Of a stretch of 64,000 nucleotides of DNA, positions 1 to 11,156 are shown one piece after another. The position numbers and the translations under genes are program-made. The DNA is from Physcomitrium patens. Lineage: Eukaryota; Streptophyta; Bryopsida; Funariales; Funariaceae. The stretch is taken from positions 2,058,758 through 2,122,757 of the forward strand of contig NC_037254.1 in NCBI RefSeq assembly GCF_000002425.4, given 5' to 3'. Positions within the stretch are counted from its first letter, which is position 1, and every line of letters starts with the position of its first letter. The notes under the pieces were generated by a model. That model saw nothing but the letters and a program-made list of their open reading frames with translations, made no database searches and was not told the origin of the DNA.

Positions 1-560
1 ACACATTCACCGTCTTGATTGGTGTTGCTCTTACATCATTATGGACCTAGCGTGCTGGTTGCGGCAGATAGAGGCGGGAAGAATTCTTCTGTGGGTGCTG
101 TGCTGGAAACGACGCATTACGTCATGTCTTTGGTGATCCTAGTGGACGGAAACGTGCTTTTCCTATTGAGGCTCTTGACATGTTGCTGACTGATTGCGAC
201 GGTGTGACGAACGAGATCATTCGAATGCAAAGCTCTAAAATGTGCACAGCTCACGAGTGCGGTAATGTTAGGGGAATAGAACTTGTGCCAATAAAATCCT
301 CGTATCGATACAAATTAGCCAATTTCATTCAAAGCTTGGTCGTGTAAATACATCACAGATGCATTCTGGTATGAAATTAATTGATTTGTTGTTGAAAAGC
401 CGTGAAGCCTCGTTGATCGACCCTGATGAAGGTTCTCCGAGGGATGTTGACAGCAATAACTCGTCCCAAAGAACTGCAATACCTCAAATGACATGCACAT
501 CTGCTTGTGATGTGGGAAACATTACTGCTAAAAGTATGTAGAAGTTTTTCTCGTCGTAAT
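1..560. other. Downstream flank of purU-like gene, no gene seen
   Basis: This stretch follows the stop codon of the minus-strand deformylase gene and should include its 3' untranslated region. Only short open frames without family resemblance are present on either strand. I see no RNA gene or repeat here. Confidence 0.4.
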
Positions 561-3432
561 CTAACCGAATACAATGGTCTTGTTCGTGCTATACCGTAAT
601 ATTCGGTGCTCACAGTAATATTTGATTGCCTTAGCAAGGCACTGTTTCTCAAGATTCTCTGATCTTATAGCGAACGCATGGAGACTGTCCCGATGAGATA
701 TTCGATCCACCTGTCACTCAAAGTTTTAGTCTCGACTATTTGCAAGGCCCCCAAACGTAGATTTTCTGCGAAAAAATGTAAACTGACAGCATATCTCATG
801 ATTCTAGAAGGATAAACATCACAAAAGCGCAACAGGAGAAAAGAGCTTCAATAATACAGTATCTGAGTAGATAAAAGACGTGATGACATACCATTTGTTC
901 GATGATGGGACCATCATCAAGCTCTTCAGTAACGAAATGGCTTGTGGCACCTATTAATTTCACCCCAGATTCATAAGCCTGCATTTGTTACGTCAATGTC
1001 CGATCCCACGATCAGCTGTTGGGGGATTCAAGAACAATAAACACTCATAAAAATTTCAACTCCGGCTCAACGAGAACAGTCTCTATCACCTAGGCTCACC
1101 ACTACGTTACTGTAACCTCAACAAACCCTCTTCTCAGTTAACCTATATCCAGGAAACGTTTAGTTGATAATAGAGAATTTCAAGACGATTTCTTCCCATA
1201 CATAACAAAAATTACAAAAGAATCAAAAATTAAAACATAACAACCAACCTGTCGGTAAGGGTTTGCTCCCTTAAACGAAGGCAAGAGTCCATGATGAATA
1301 TTGATAATATCCTTCTTATAACACCTGAGAAATTCTGGTGACAATACCTGTCCAAGAAAGCCATAAACAAATCAGCTACAAGCTGTAAAAGCAATTAAAG
1401 AAATGTAAGGATACTTCAATAAACGACCAGCGTTAATGCTCCAGTTTAAAAAAAGTTTTTTAATTACAGTTGCCCAAAGGTACAGCACTCGATGATTAAA
1501 ATTTAAGACGAGAAATCATATCTTCCAAAATCAAAATATGTCACTAACGTGTGAGGTCTTGGATGGGAGGAATCAAACCCTTTTGAAACACCATACGGAA
1601 CAAGGATCACAAAGCCAGTGTCTTTGACCATGGTTTACATTTCTGAAAGTGGTAAATGAAGAATGCACACAATAAGAGGAATCAGAGGTTGCTAACCAAC
1701 GTTACTAATCACCTATTTATAACCATATGCCTCGTGCATTGGCAGCAGGGTGCAAAGCCAAACCACGCTAGCATAGGCCTTGGACACCTAATTCTCCAAG
1801 TTGTGCAATAACGTGTTGCAAAAAACTAAAGACGGTGAAAAAGTACCTGCATGTAGCGAGCAAGTACCAAAAAATCCGTCCCTGAGATTAACTCAAGTAT
1901 CTCCTCTTCACGCTTATTTCCTTTGCTTGTGGGGAGATAATGATATGGTATTCCATGCCTCTCAAGGAATCGCGAGACGTGAGTGTTCAACCCACGGTTA
2001 TGATTGCTGCAAAGTAGAGCATTTTCATGTTAGCCTTCTCACGCCCATGCTGCAGGTCAGGAAGTGGTAAGCTAACGGCACGCTGGTCTACTTTTAAAGA
2101 ACAAATCCTGAAAGGTCATAGAATTATAGGAAATTAATAGCAGTCTAACAAAAATTGACATTGCGTTAGAAACAATGCACTAGCCAACGAAAATATTCTA
2201 TGACCTCCAACGCGGTAGCAAACGCCAATAGTTTATGTTTTTTTTATTTTCACATAAGTAATGCAGTACCCATGGAGTTGAAAAAGAATTTTTGAACTGA
2301 CGACAACCAACCTTATAACACATGTTAGATCAACTGGCAGCTCCCTCTCTTGCCATCGGTGCAATAAATCAATCAAGCAATGATCCTACACACCCAGTTC
2401 AACACCCTGACTTCTGAGCTTCAGTCCCCTTTGGATGCACGCAGGAAAAGGAATCTGTCTTGTTCTACTCGCACACCTGCCATGACGCAAGGACGGCCAA
2501 TTTCAAGTCCCTGTCACTCCCCGGCACCCGAACTATTGACTTCTCAGCCTTAAAGTGGTCTGCCAATACTGCGAAGTCCTCGTCCATGACAGTACGAGGC
2601 CACTTCAATGGATCAAATGCAAATTCACTGAAAACAATTGTGAGCCCATGTCAGAGGAGGATTAAATCAAACACTCGCATCCTGTTCACTGCCAGAAGTA
2701 TTAACATTTATCCGAAAAATCCATTTACTTCGAAAGCACAAAGAGATTGGTGCTTGTAAGCGCAAGAAAATTTACCTTCGTGCATAAAAGATTGGGGATT
2801 GCTTTTTGTCATCGAAGTCTATGTAGAGATCTACATTCAGAATATTCGCACCACGTGACGCAATACACTCTGAAATTCTAGCAACAATCCCAAGCTGGTC
2901 CTGGAACACACCAAAGACATGTTATTCGCTAGGTTTGGGTGTGACCCGTAGCATACGCAACCAACCAATTCGCTCTGACAATGCCCATGCAGATAATCTT
3001 AACACTCGCAACTGCGATCGCGGAGGAGAAGTCTCCACGTGCGCAGCTGATCAGAAAGAATGCAACAATGGCAATTACAAAGACAGAGACTCGTTAGAAT
3101 GCACACTCTGCACACGTTAATGTAACATGTGAAAGAGGAGTTTGCGATCACAAACAAGACAAAGCTCACAAGAAGAAGAGGGAACTCCAGGGACCGAGAA
3201 CGAAAAATTGAGGAGTGAAATAACTTACAGCACATTGGAAGACATGAACTCCATGGACTTCGCCCAAAGAGCCACCCTCGTTTTCTCCTTTGCCCTCGTA
3301 ACACCGAGCACGTCTAGATTCGTGCGGCCCGATTGAACTACAGCCATAACTACGACGCAATTCTCTCAGCAGCTCGAGACCGTACCCATTTCTTCCCACC
3401 ACAACGTTTCTCCAAGCCTTTCCTAGTGGCAT
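561..3432 (-). CDS. PURU: Formyltetrahydrofolate deformylase, mitochondrial PURU-like, 8 exons
   Basis: The enzyme hydrolyses 10-formyl-THF to THF and formate; in plants it acts in mitochondria and supports photorespiration. Coding exons read on the minus strand are 3432-3229, 2900-2776, 2627-2477, 2385-2312, 2006-1847, 1347-1249, 978-892 and 710-561. They total 1050 nt (349 residues), all introns are GT-AG and phases are consistent. The first about 55 residues are Arg-rich with few acids, as in a mitochondrial presequence. An ACT domain follows (about 62-145, beginning at VHVFQC), then a formyltransferase domain. Catalytic residues are visible as Asn254 and His256 in [12 protein letters not shown] and Asp292 in EELDDGP. 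The C-terminus (SHRDSL ... NKTIVF) matches plant PURU. An Ala replaces the Pro usual after HVF(H/Q)C. The start is the first Met of the open first exon. Two introns (after exons 4 and 6) use the same unusual donor GTTGGTTG. Identification is very secure; the exact start is likely. Confidence 0.93.
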
Positions 3433-4753
3433 TGTGCCGCGCTAACACACATCCAACCATCCAACAAATGTGCAAAGCTCCAAAAACTTCTAAAACCCTG
3501 GTAAAGACCCAGAGATCTTCAAGCTAAGAAACAGAAATTCAGTAATTGCACTCCAGAGAGAGTCCAAATCGCCAACAAATACTAGGCTACAAAGCACATT
3601 TGCATCTCTCGGGAACACCACCTACAACCATTCCGAGACGCATTCAACCCGCTACCCCAGCTGGAAAATTCAATTCGTGATTCGAGGGTTCCTTGGTCGG
3701 ATAGCCGAAACGAGGAAAACAGGAGGTAGAGGCAATCGAATCCATCGTCAAACTGGATTGCGACACATTGTTCTTTGATTCTCCCACGCGACGAGGAAGA
3801 ATGAAATGAATCACAAGCCGCGCACCGCCGCGGCCTCCCCTAAAAGATAAGAGGCCGGGACAACACCCGGGCCCACGACGTCTTGCGACATTGATGTTTA
3901 TACCCTCTTCATACCCTGCGAACGGGGTATTGGGACGGTGAAGGGCATGATCCGGGTATACATAGACCATCGTCGTTCGTATTGGATACTCATGATAAGA
4001 ATCATCGTGTTCATTTTCATCCTTTGTCGGTACATGTTAAACTGGACGCTTTCTATTTTATTTTCATTCATCACACGAGTTGTTATTAATATTATTATTT
4101 GAGCAAAAATTAACATAATCTATAATGCACTTTCAGATACAAACAAAGTTTCATTGATCTTTTCCAAGCAACTTATCAACATTTTGCAAAAGCTAAATTT
4201 TGAAGTTATTACATCCTTAACTGCATCCACATCATATTTACAACTATCTCAAACAACTTGAACGATAGATGGAAGACTAAACAAATCTACTTCGATGTTG
4301 GAATCTTCAAACAAAACACAGAGGAAGTTGGTACTTTAACACTAGGATTGTTTGTACAAGATTGACGTATTGAGAATCCTACTACTGCACAGAAGAAGAA
4401 CCATTCACTGATAAACTTGAATCACCGTCATCAGACTAATACTCCATTAACGCTACAAAAGTTCATCTTCCACTTCCAATTGTATTACATCATCATCTCA
4501 TCCTCTTGTCACTCTGCCATGTCATTTTCTTATTGCAGGACCTAATCTGTATGTGCAAAAAAATACCATTCAATGAATACTACAAAAAAATCATTGCCAG
4601 TTTCAGAGCCTTTCAAAACCTGTAACTACTGGAACAGTGTGGGGTTTTTCGTAGGGTTTGAAACTTCTTCATGATTCTACGGTACCAAGACGATAAGGAA
4701 CACAATTTTAAAAAAATGGAATGAAAATCCAGACCAGAGTGAGACTAAAATTC
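3433..4753. other. Intergenic: purU-like promoter and B14 3' region
   Basis: The left part is the presumed promoter and leader of the purU-like gene and includes a GC-rich patch around 3800-3900. The right part is the 3' flank of the complex I subunit gene. Small open frames occur on the minus strand (for example 3644-3970), but none has recognisable domains. I saw no repeat or RNA gene. Confidence 0.4.
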
Positions 4754-5333
4754 TCAGTTGTTCCCTCGATAGAAATTCTTCAAAAAATCAGATTCTCCCT
4801 TAAATGCCTCCCCAAGCTTCAGCACGTCCCCGGTTAAACCCTCCCTTCCGACGATGTACTGCGACAGCAAATGGTGCCGCTGCTTGGAATGGTCAACGCA
4901 GTACTGAAGTTCCTCTCGTCCCTTAAACACTAACATGTCAATCACCTGCACAGCCAACATAAAGCATCTCTCCTCTTCATATGCACAAATTTTGCAATGT
5001 GGGTTCTGTCGCCGCAGAGGTCCATCAGATTCAGCGCTAAAAGTAAAATGTAAGCATGTTACGCAGAATCACGCAAATATCACAACGAGGAAAATCAAGG
5101 CGTTCACACACCTTGGGATTGGTGTTGTGATGATGCTTCCGGAACTCGAAGGCAATCTTGGACCGCAGATCCGACAGGGTGATTACGTCGTACAAATTGT
5201 ACCGCTCCATGATCGATGGCAGCGCCCTGCAAGACTCCCGGAAGAAATCCGTCGCTCGCTGCTGTGCTTCCCCCAGCGATCCAGACCCGGGTCCTGTCTT
5301 CGTCACCCGAAGGTTTTTTATCAACCCCGCCAT
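4754..5333 (-). CDS. NADH:ubiquinone oxidoreductase subunit B14 (NDUFA6), 2 exons
   Basis: This is an accessory subunit of mitochondrial complex I from the Complex1_LYR family; relatives dock an acyl carrier protein at the matrix arm. Exon 1 is 5333-5112 and exon 2 is 4945-4754. They join in phase 0 at NPK/VIDML to give 137 residues, close to the usual plant length. Recognisable stretches are LPSIMERYNLYDV, NPKVIDMLVFKG, HSKQRHHLLSQYIVG and a final SDFLKNFYRGN. The LYR triplet itself reads FFR (residues 30-32), with Arg32 kept. I chose the Met at 5333 because it gives the family length; an in-frame Met at 5426 would add 31 residues of non-family sequence. The gene is transcribed in the same direction as its neighbours on both sides, with long gaps, so it is an independent gene. 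Confidence 0.92.
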
Positions 5334-6531
5334 TGTAAAGCGCTTCCTCAAGACCTCACGCACCCCACAGAAAACACACAGCACCAGGTGAAATGGCGAT
5401 GGTGATGCTGCAAACGCATAACTCAAGCGAGAGAGTGCCCGCTAGGGCTATCTGCGGTCAAGCATTCGGGCATCGCTTCTGATACCCTGCATCATTCACG
5501 ATTCCCAGTTGACACCCACATTTATACCCGTGTAATAGGAAGTCCTTGAGAATCTGTAGTTGTGGGCGGATACCATGCATTTTACCACTGCGAGCAAGCG
5601 GAAGAGCAACTCTTGGAATTGACTCTCGTTCAAATGAATTGGACACTTTTAGGGCAAATTAAGATCCTACATTCACTAATATTAGATCACTTTTAGTTGC
5701 CTTCGGGAGAAAAATGAAGGGGAAACAACGGGGAGAAGCAAACTCATTTTCTTTACTTGTTCTTTTTCGTTTTTACTTCTAATGAGTTGCCACTATGTGT
5801 TTGTTACACAGTACTATTATTTGCTATTTATGAGCCTAGTCAGATCACATGCGACTCAACACCACAAACACTCTTGTAAAATTGTTTGAGTAACTCTTCC
5901 AGTACATTTTTTGATTTGATAAGCCAAGTGCTTTTTTTTATCAGGAAGCTCCTTCATACAGGACTTCACAAATGCTAAACCCCTAAGCCTGTCCTACTCT
6001 ATAGCGGTTTGACTGACTAGCTCTTCCAGAATTTTCTGCATGCTTGCATCATTAGAGCTGAATTAATTGCCTGCCATGCTCACCCTGGTCTTTGTATCTT
6101 GCAGCTACCAAACTGTATACCCCAAGCTATCGATGCGTGTAACATCGACGTGTGCAGAACGATGCCGTGAACCTGATTAAGGCCCAGAGATTTCTGCAGA
6201 ATGAATACAGGAATTGCACCCATAAGGTGTCTACAGGACTCATTGTCGAATCAGGAGACGTTCACACACAGAATCCAAGCAGTCGGAGCTACCAAACTAG
6301 ACCGTTTCATTAAAACTTTGCTGCTATAACCGACACGAATCTCTCAAAATCGCTATCTCCACGTTCTTGTGGGTTTGAACTAGACTCAACAAGCAAATGA
6401 CATCAAATGTCATCCTCACTTGTAGCAAAAGACCTAATGGGCTAAATCATTCTACAAACGAATACACATATATCTCGAGATGTGGGTTTGTCTCAACCAC
6501 TGCTTGTTACATAATCCTACTTCGCTGTACT
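5334..6531. other. Intergenic: B14 promoter and RRP12-like 3' region
   Basis: The left side should hold the promoter and leader of the B14 gene, and the right side the 3' untranslated region of the RRP12-like gene. No open frame of family quality and no repeat were seen. Confidence 0.4.
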
Positions 6532-9500
6532 CTAACCCTTGTGAGCTTTCTGCTTCTTTGATTTCGAAGGTTTTGTGGCCAATGCCTCCTTAGAGCTCAT
6601 GCCCTGCATCTTCTTCGCCGATTTCATCACGCTACCCATGCCCTTCCTCGCTGCATTTCTTTTTGCCTCCCGCCTGTTCAAAATCTTAGGATCAAGAGGC
6701 CAGTAGGCGTATGGATCTAACTTGCCCTCCTTCTTCACGTCACCCACCGCTTTGCTCTTCTTGCTAGCATACTCATCTCCCGTGTAAGCCCAGCTCTTAC
6801 TTTCATTGTTTACTTTCCTCGCCTTCCTTGGCTTGATCTCTGCTTTACTTCTCGACCCTTCGCCACCACCACGTCGGGAGCTTCGGCCAGCTTGGCTTGC
6901 AGCAGCTTCAGGGTGATCCTCCTCCCACTGCTTCTTCCTCTTCAACTTGTCACGAATCTTGTCCCCGCTCTCATCCACTATCATTTTACCATCGGTTGTG
7001 TACTCCAATTCATCATCGCTGTCATTCTTCTTGTGCTGAGACTTGGGTCCTCGTAAAACCTCTCGCGTCTTGCGCGTGTCAAGCAGATCGAGCGGCTCTC
7101 CCTCGACATCCATCAAGTCCTCTGGAAGCCTCTTGTTTGACTTCCGCAGTTTCCTAGACTTAGTCGTTCCTTCGGATTTGTTAAAGAAGCTAGTCTTAGC
7201 CATGGTCGAGGCCTTCGTGCTGCCATCCATGTCCCCATGCTCATCATCATCGTCGTCATCAGAAAACATATCCGTATGATTCCACTTACTTTTCCTCGCA
7301 GTGCTAGCCCGAGATTGCTGAGATTTCGTCTCCTCCTCTTCTCCTACATTATTAGATTTTTTCTTCCTCTCATTCTGTTCCTTCGTCTTGCGAATGTTGG
7401 TCAGCAGCTTCATATGCTCCTGTGGCATAACCTTCGCAACAGTGTCCATCCCGCATCTTCGGACAAGCCTCTCAATAATCGCTCGCACCTTAGCCTTGAA
7501 GTGGTTCTTGGAATCGTCTGACCAAAGTATCAAGCCCTCCACCATACTATGCAAATGTTGCTCCAACTCCACTGCCGGCAGCCGAGCTATAACCACCTTC
7601 ACTAATCCTAAAACTGACTTAATAATCTCCCGATTCCGACTTTTTAACAGCAACAACGCAGACGGCAAGAGATCTGGAACAGTATGACAAAGCTCTGCTG
7701 AAAATTCATAAAGCAGCCTTGCCAGAGCCACAACTGCAGCGCTAACCATGTGGGGCGTGGAGCCAGCAAGACAACCCACTATCATTGTAAAGAACTGCAT
7801 CAAACGCTCTTGAGAGCCGCCAGTCTCCTCGTTCTGCATACCATAACCAATCTCTATGAGCAAATCGTAGGCTGCATTGCGAGTCTTCTTGTTCGACTCC
7901 TTTGTGGCCAATACGATTTCGCTGATCAAAGTGGCTATAGCTTCGTTCTTCTTTTCATACTCACTCTTCAGAAGATAAAGAATCAAGAAATGCAGGCATA
8001 TCAGACGATGTCTTCTTGCAGAAGAATGCACATTGGACAAGGATGATAATAGAGTCTCCAGCAGCTCCTCCGCCTTCCCAGCCACGAAGCTCATATTGGC
8101 CTGGCAGATGCTAGAAAGCACCTTGTAAGCTTTCTTCTGGACAGCGGCGTCGGTATCCTGTAACGCAGGCCTTGCTGTGGAGAACAGCATCCCCAAGGCC
8201 TCGTCGTCTAATCCACCTACCAGGGATAAGGCTAAATCCATAAAGACACACCTACGTGATGTTGGACTCTCATCAGGCTTTGGAGCGTCGACTTGCATGG
8301 CGCCGGGCTCGGGCGCTGAAGCAGGAGTACTGGCCTCAACTGTGGCTTGCAGGAGCTTCTTCATGATTGCCACAAAGAAACTCTTCACTGTCTGCGGGTC
8401 CGAAATGGATGCAATTGCTGCAATGGTGATCTGCAAATCTCCACGCTTCTCCGCAGGGGCCGCGACGAAAAGATTGAATAACAGAGGCAAGAAGTTGCGA
8501 GAGTATCCAGCAATGGCTTTCAGATTTGCAGCTGCGACTTCAGGTGTGTACAGAGCTCTGGCTCGTTGTTCAGCAACACTTAACTCTGAACTTTCTTCCT
8601 CAGCGATCTTCCTCCCAATCTTGTCGCCTAACTCGTCTCCCCTCGCCTTCCTGTTCTGAGACACCAAGATCTTCAAGCTGGAGCAAACGAGGCCCCTCAA
8701 CTCCGGCTCTTTGGTGAGAACGTCTCCCAGCGTTTTCGCAATGAGGCCAAAGCCCTTGGCAGTGTCAGATGGATAGTTGCATAAAGAGGGGAGAAGTGCC
8801 CAGATGGACTGAACGCACGACTCCGCATTTTTGGACGCCACAGGCTTGCCATCTGCAGCACACTTGCGGGCTCTCTCGCGCAATCGAGTGGCCAACGGAA
8901 GAAGCGACTCTTGGAAAAACCTGAGGTGTGTTCCCACAATATGTTGCTTCAGAATAGGAAGAAGCCAAACCCTGGAGTCTGTGAGTTTCTCCCCATCCAT
9001 CTCCAGCGGAAGAATTGCCAAAAAATTCTGCGGGCCCATGGCAGACACTGCTGATCCAAGCGTGTTGTGCAGCTGCTTCCGGCAAGGCATATCCTCATCG
9101 GGCAAATTCTGAAGATCACCCAACGTTCTCACCGTGCTTGCCATCAAGATAGACGAAGCCTCTCCCAATTTATCGAACAATGCGGCCACAACATGTAGGG
9201 ACATGTCCCACGCAGTACTGTATTGATACCCCAGAGAGCTCTCCACACTCACACATATCCTTTCAATCGGTGACAAGGCCCCCTTCCGCTTCTGCTGTTC
9301 AGAGTGCAACTGGAGCTGGGTAACCCCGTGCTGGATCATGGCTTCGTCAATGCAACTCCCAATTAGGTTACGCATACTCTCGGCTGCGGCGAACACCACC
9401 TCCTCTTGTTCTGATGCCAAAAGTCCGGTTAAAGAATGAAACACAGCTGGCAGCTTCGTGATACACAAGCTCCTGTCCGATTTGCATAGCTTCTCAAAAC

Positions 9501-10461
9501 CGTGTTGCAATATGCGAGTAACTACGGTGACCTCGTCTACTGAACTGCGCTTCTCTCCGCTGGCGAGGAGAGCCCCCAACCGACCTAAAATTTCCCCTAA
9601 TGCTGCACTTGGCATCTCAGCAGTGGGATTTGTACACAAGGCTTGGAGTGTATCCAGAACATTTCGTGTTACGATGGGTTGCTGAAGCTCATACAGTTGA
9701 GCTAAATGGGGGAGGATGCGCCCAATGAATTTAACCGCTAAGAGAGGCAGCAATTGCTTTAGAGCGCCGAGCATATGTAAAACTTCAACAGCGCCAGTAG
9801 GAGTGTTTGAAGGGTTTCCAGACAGGGATTTCGAAACGGTATTCAGGGATTGCTCGAAGAGATTGAATACAACTTCGCTTGCTGTTCCTAGGGCTTGCTT
9901 ACCTTGAAGACTAGAGAGCACCCCTATCATACACAACTGCGCCCTCTTGCGAACCTTGGGGCGTTGATCCGTGCAGAACCGAAGAAGATAATTGAATGCG
10001 GGAGCGACCATGTGCCAGTTTGAAGTGTCGGCGCCGCAAATCACAATCTCCAGGCAAGACAACACGGCTTTCACGGTGCTAGCGTTCTCGGAACTCGCCG
10101 TCAATAATCCTACCAATAACTTCAAAGCCGCATCCCCTTTCGATCTCAACACCGAGGCAGGTACCTTGTGTAGCACCATAGCCAGGAACGTACACAAGGC
10201 AGTGGTAACAGCCTCGTTCCGAACTGCTGTATTAGCAGCTTGGCGATCCAAACAGCTCATGGTGGCCGCAAAGTAGGCGGTCGGAGTAGGTTCCAGCGAC
10301 TGTTCTTGCAAAACCTCCGCCATAGCCTGCACCACCGCACACAAATGCTTGTGCTCCGGGCTCTGAGAATTTCCGAACCGCGCCATGAGCACCGTGCACA
10401 TGTCATCGTTTTCCCCCATCGCCAAATCCATTGTGCCCTCCTCACCAAAACTCCGCCCCAA
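6532..10461 (-). CDS. RRP12-like ribosome biogenesis protein, single exon
   Basis: RRP12 is a HEAT/ARM-repeat protein of the nucleolus and nucleus that helps mature and export both ribosomal subunits. The open frame is 1309 residues without an intron, within the usual length for the family. Residues 1-1050 are helical-repeat rich. The NUC173 region lies at about 510-700 (starting near HIVGTHLRFFQESLLPLATR and followed by WALLPSLCNYP and AKTLGDVL). From about 1050 the protein is low-complexity and charged: an acidic run (SDDDDDDEHGD, near 1069) and many Lys/Arg clusters up to the end (KPSKSKKQKAHKG), typical of nuclear and nucleolar localisation. The first Met is used; Met11 (MDLAMGEND) is a possible alternative. 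It is head to head with the prenyltransferase gene. The lack of introns contrasts with the five other genes. Identification is secure at family level. Confidence 0.92.
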   Translation of the reverse strand: MGRSFGEEGTMDLAMGENDDMCTVLMARFGNSQSPEHKHLCAVVQAMAEVLQEQSLEPTPTAYFAATMSCLDRQAANTAVRNEAVTTALCTFLAMVLHKVPASVLRSKGDAALKLLVGLLTASSENASTVKAVLSCLEIVICGADTSNWHMVAPAFNYLLRFCTDQRPKVRKRAQLCMIGVLSSLQGKQALGTASEVVFNLFEQSLNTVSKSLSGNPSNTPTGAVEVLHMLGALKQLLPLLAVKFIGRILPHLAQLYELQQPIVTRNVLDTLQALCTNPTAEMPSAALGEILGRLGALLASGEKRSSVDEVTVVTRILQHGFEKLCKSDRSLCITKLPAVFHSLTGLLASEQEEVVFAAAESMRNLIGSCIDEAMIQHGVTQLQLHSEQQKRKGALSPIERICVSVESSLGYQYSTAWDMSLHVVAALFDKLGEASSILMASTVRTLGDLQNLPDEDMPCRKQLHNTLGSAVSAMGPQNFLAILPLEMDGEKLTDSRVWLLPILKQHIVGTHLRFFQESLLPLATRLRERARKCAADGKPVASKNAESCVQSIWALLPSLCNYPSDTAKGFGLIAKTLGDVLTKEPELRGLVCSSLKILVSQNRKARGDELGDKIGRKIAEEESSELSVAEQRARALYTPEVAAANLKAIAGYSRNFLPLLFNLFVAAPAEKRGDLQITIAAIASISDPQTVKSFFVAIMKKLLQATVEASTPASAPEPGAMQVDAPKPDESPTSRRCVFMDLALSLVGGLDDEALGMLFSTARPALQDTDAAVQKKAYKVLSSICQANMSFVAGKAEELLETLLSSLSNVHSSARRHRLICLHFLILYLLKSEYEKKNEAIATLISEIVLATKESNKKTRNAAYDLLIEIGYGMQNEETGGSQERLMQFFTMIVGCLAGSTPHMVSAAVVALARLLYEFSAELCHTVPDLLPSALLLLKSRNREIIKSVLGLVKVVIARLPAVELEQHLHSMVEGLILWSDDSKNHFKAKVRAIIERLVRRCGMDTVAKVMPQEHMKLLTNIRKTKEQNERKKKSNNVGEEEETKSQQSRASTARKSKWNHTDMFSDDDDDDEHGDMDGSTKASTMAKTSFFNKSEGTTKSRKLRKSNKRLPEDLMDVEGEPLDLLDTRKTREVLRGPKSQHKKNDSDDELEYTTDGKMIVDESGDKIRDKLKRKKQWEEDHPEAAASQAGRSSRRGGGEGSRSKAEIKPRKARKVNNESKSWAYTGDEYASKKSKAVGDVKKEGKLDPYAYWPLDPKILNRREAKRNAARKGMGSVMKSAKKMQGMSSKEALATKPSKSKKQKAHKG

Positions 10462-11156
10462 CTACACCAAAATTTCGACCTAATTCCGCAAGGTGTCGGC
10501 CCCCAAGCCAACTCCTTAATAACCACCCTGTTCTCTCACAAAACTCCGACCATATTGTTTCCTCTACCCCAGAGACTGGCGGCGAGTTCCGAAAATATCA
10601 GACCAACCCTCCTCCCTCGCTAAACCCTCAGCCGCCATCTACCATCTACTCTCCAAAACAACCCGCCGCCTGCACGGTACTGTATCTTCATCTTCGTGGG
10701 AAAGCTTCATAAACTTTTCTAACTCATAACTTTTTTTCCCTTAAAGAATAAGAAAAGAAAAGAAAGACAAGACACAGTGTCAACTTGATCACCGTGACTT
10801 GGCCACCACGTGGTTTCTCCTCCGGGAGGACGATGATTTGTCGGAACGGGGAGATCTTAAGGTAACCCAAGTTCGACTTACTTTTAGTCTTCCAATTTTG
10901 ATCTCCTACTCCCGACCCCTCTATCGTCTAAATGATAGCTTGCTTACATGTGTGCAAGCACTGCGACCGGAGCATTGCCATGTATCGTTGTGCAGATTAT
11001 GCAAAGAATCATTCATACATAGAATGGTAGTACTGAGAACAGCCAGGAAGCACATGCGAAGAAACACGGTTTGACCTTGCGAGCAACCAGAGCGGGAGAC
11101 GTCAGCTCGTGTTCATTTGTATCTCAACCTGACTTGCTCGCAGCTTCTTTGTCAGC
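10462..11156. promoter_or_regulatory. Shared head-to-head promoter of RRP12-like and prenyltransferase
   Basis: The 695 bp between the two start codons must hold both promoters and leaders. The half next to RRP12 is pyrimidine/C-rich and includes CTAAACCCT around 10621, resembling a telo-box, a motif common in plant ribosome-biogenesis promoters. A palindromic G-box lies at 10806-10813. Whether the two genes are co-regulated is inference. Confidence 0.5.
10806..10813. promoter_or_regulatory. G-box palindrome CCACGTGG
   Basis: This is a perfect CACGTG core with flanking C/G, the binding site type of plant bHLH and bZIP factors, in the middle of the divergent promoter. The match is exact; function is inferred from position. 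Confidence 0.45.

Noticed and set aside
5334-5426. Upstream in-frame Met extending the B14 subunit by 31 residues
   Set aside because: The extra residues do not resemble the family and the internal Met gives the usual plant length.
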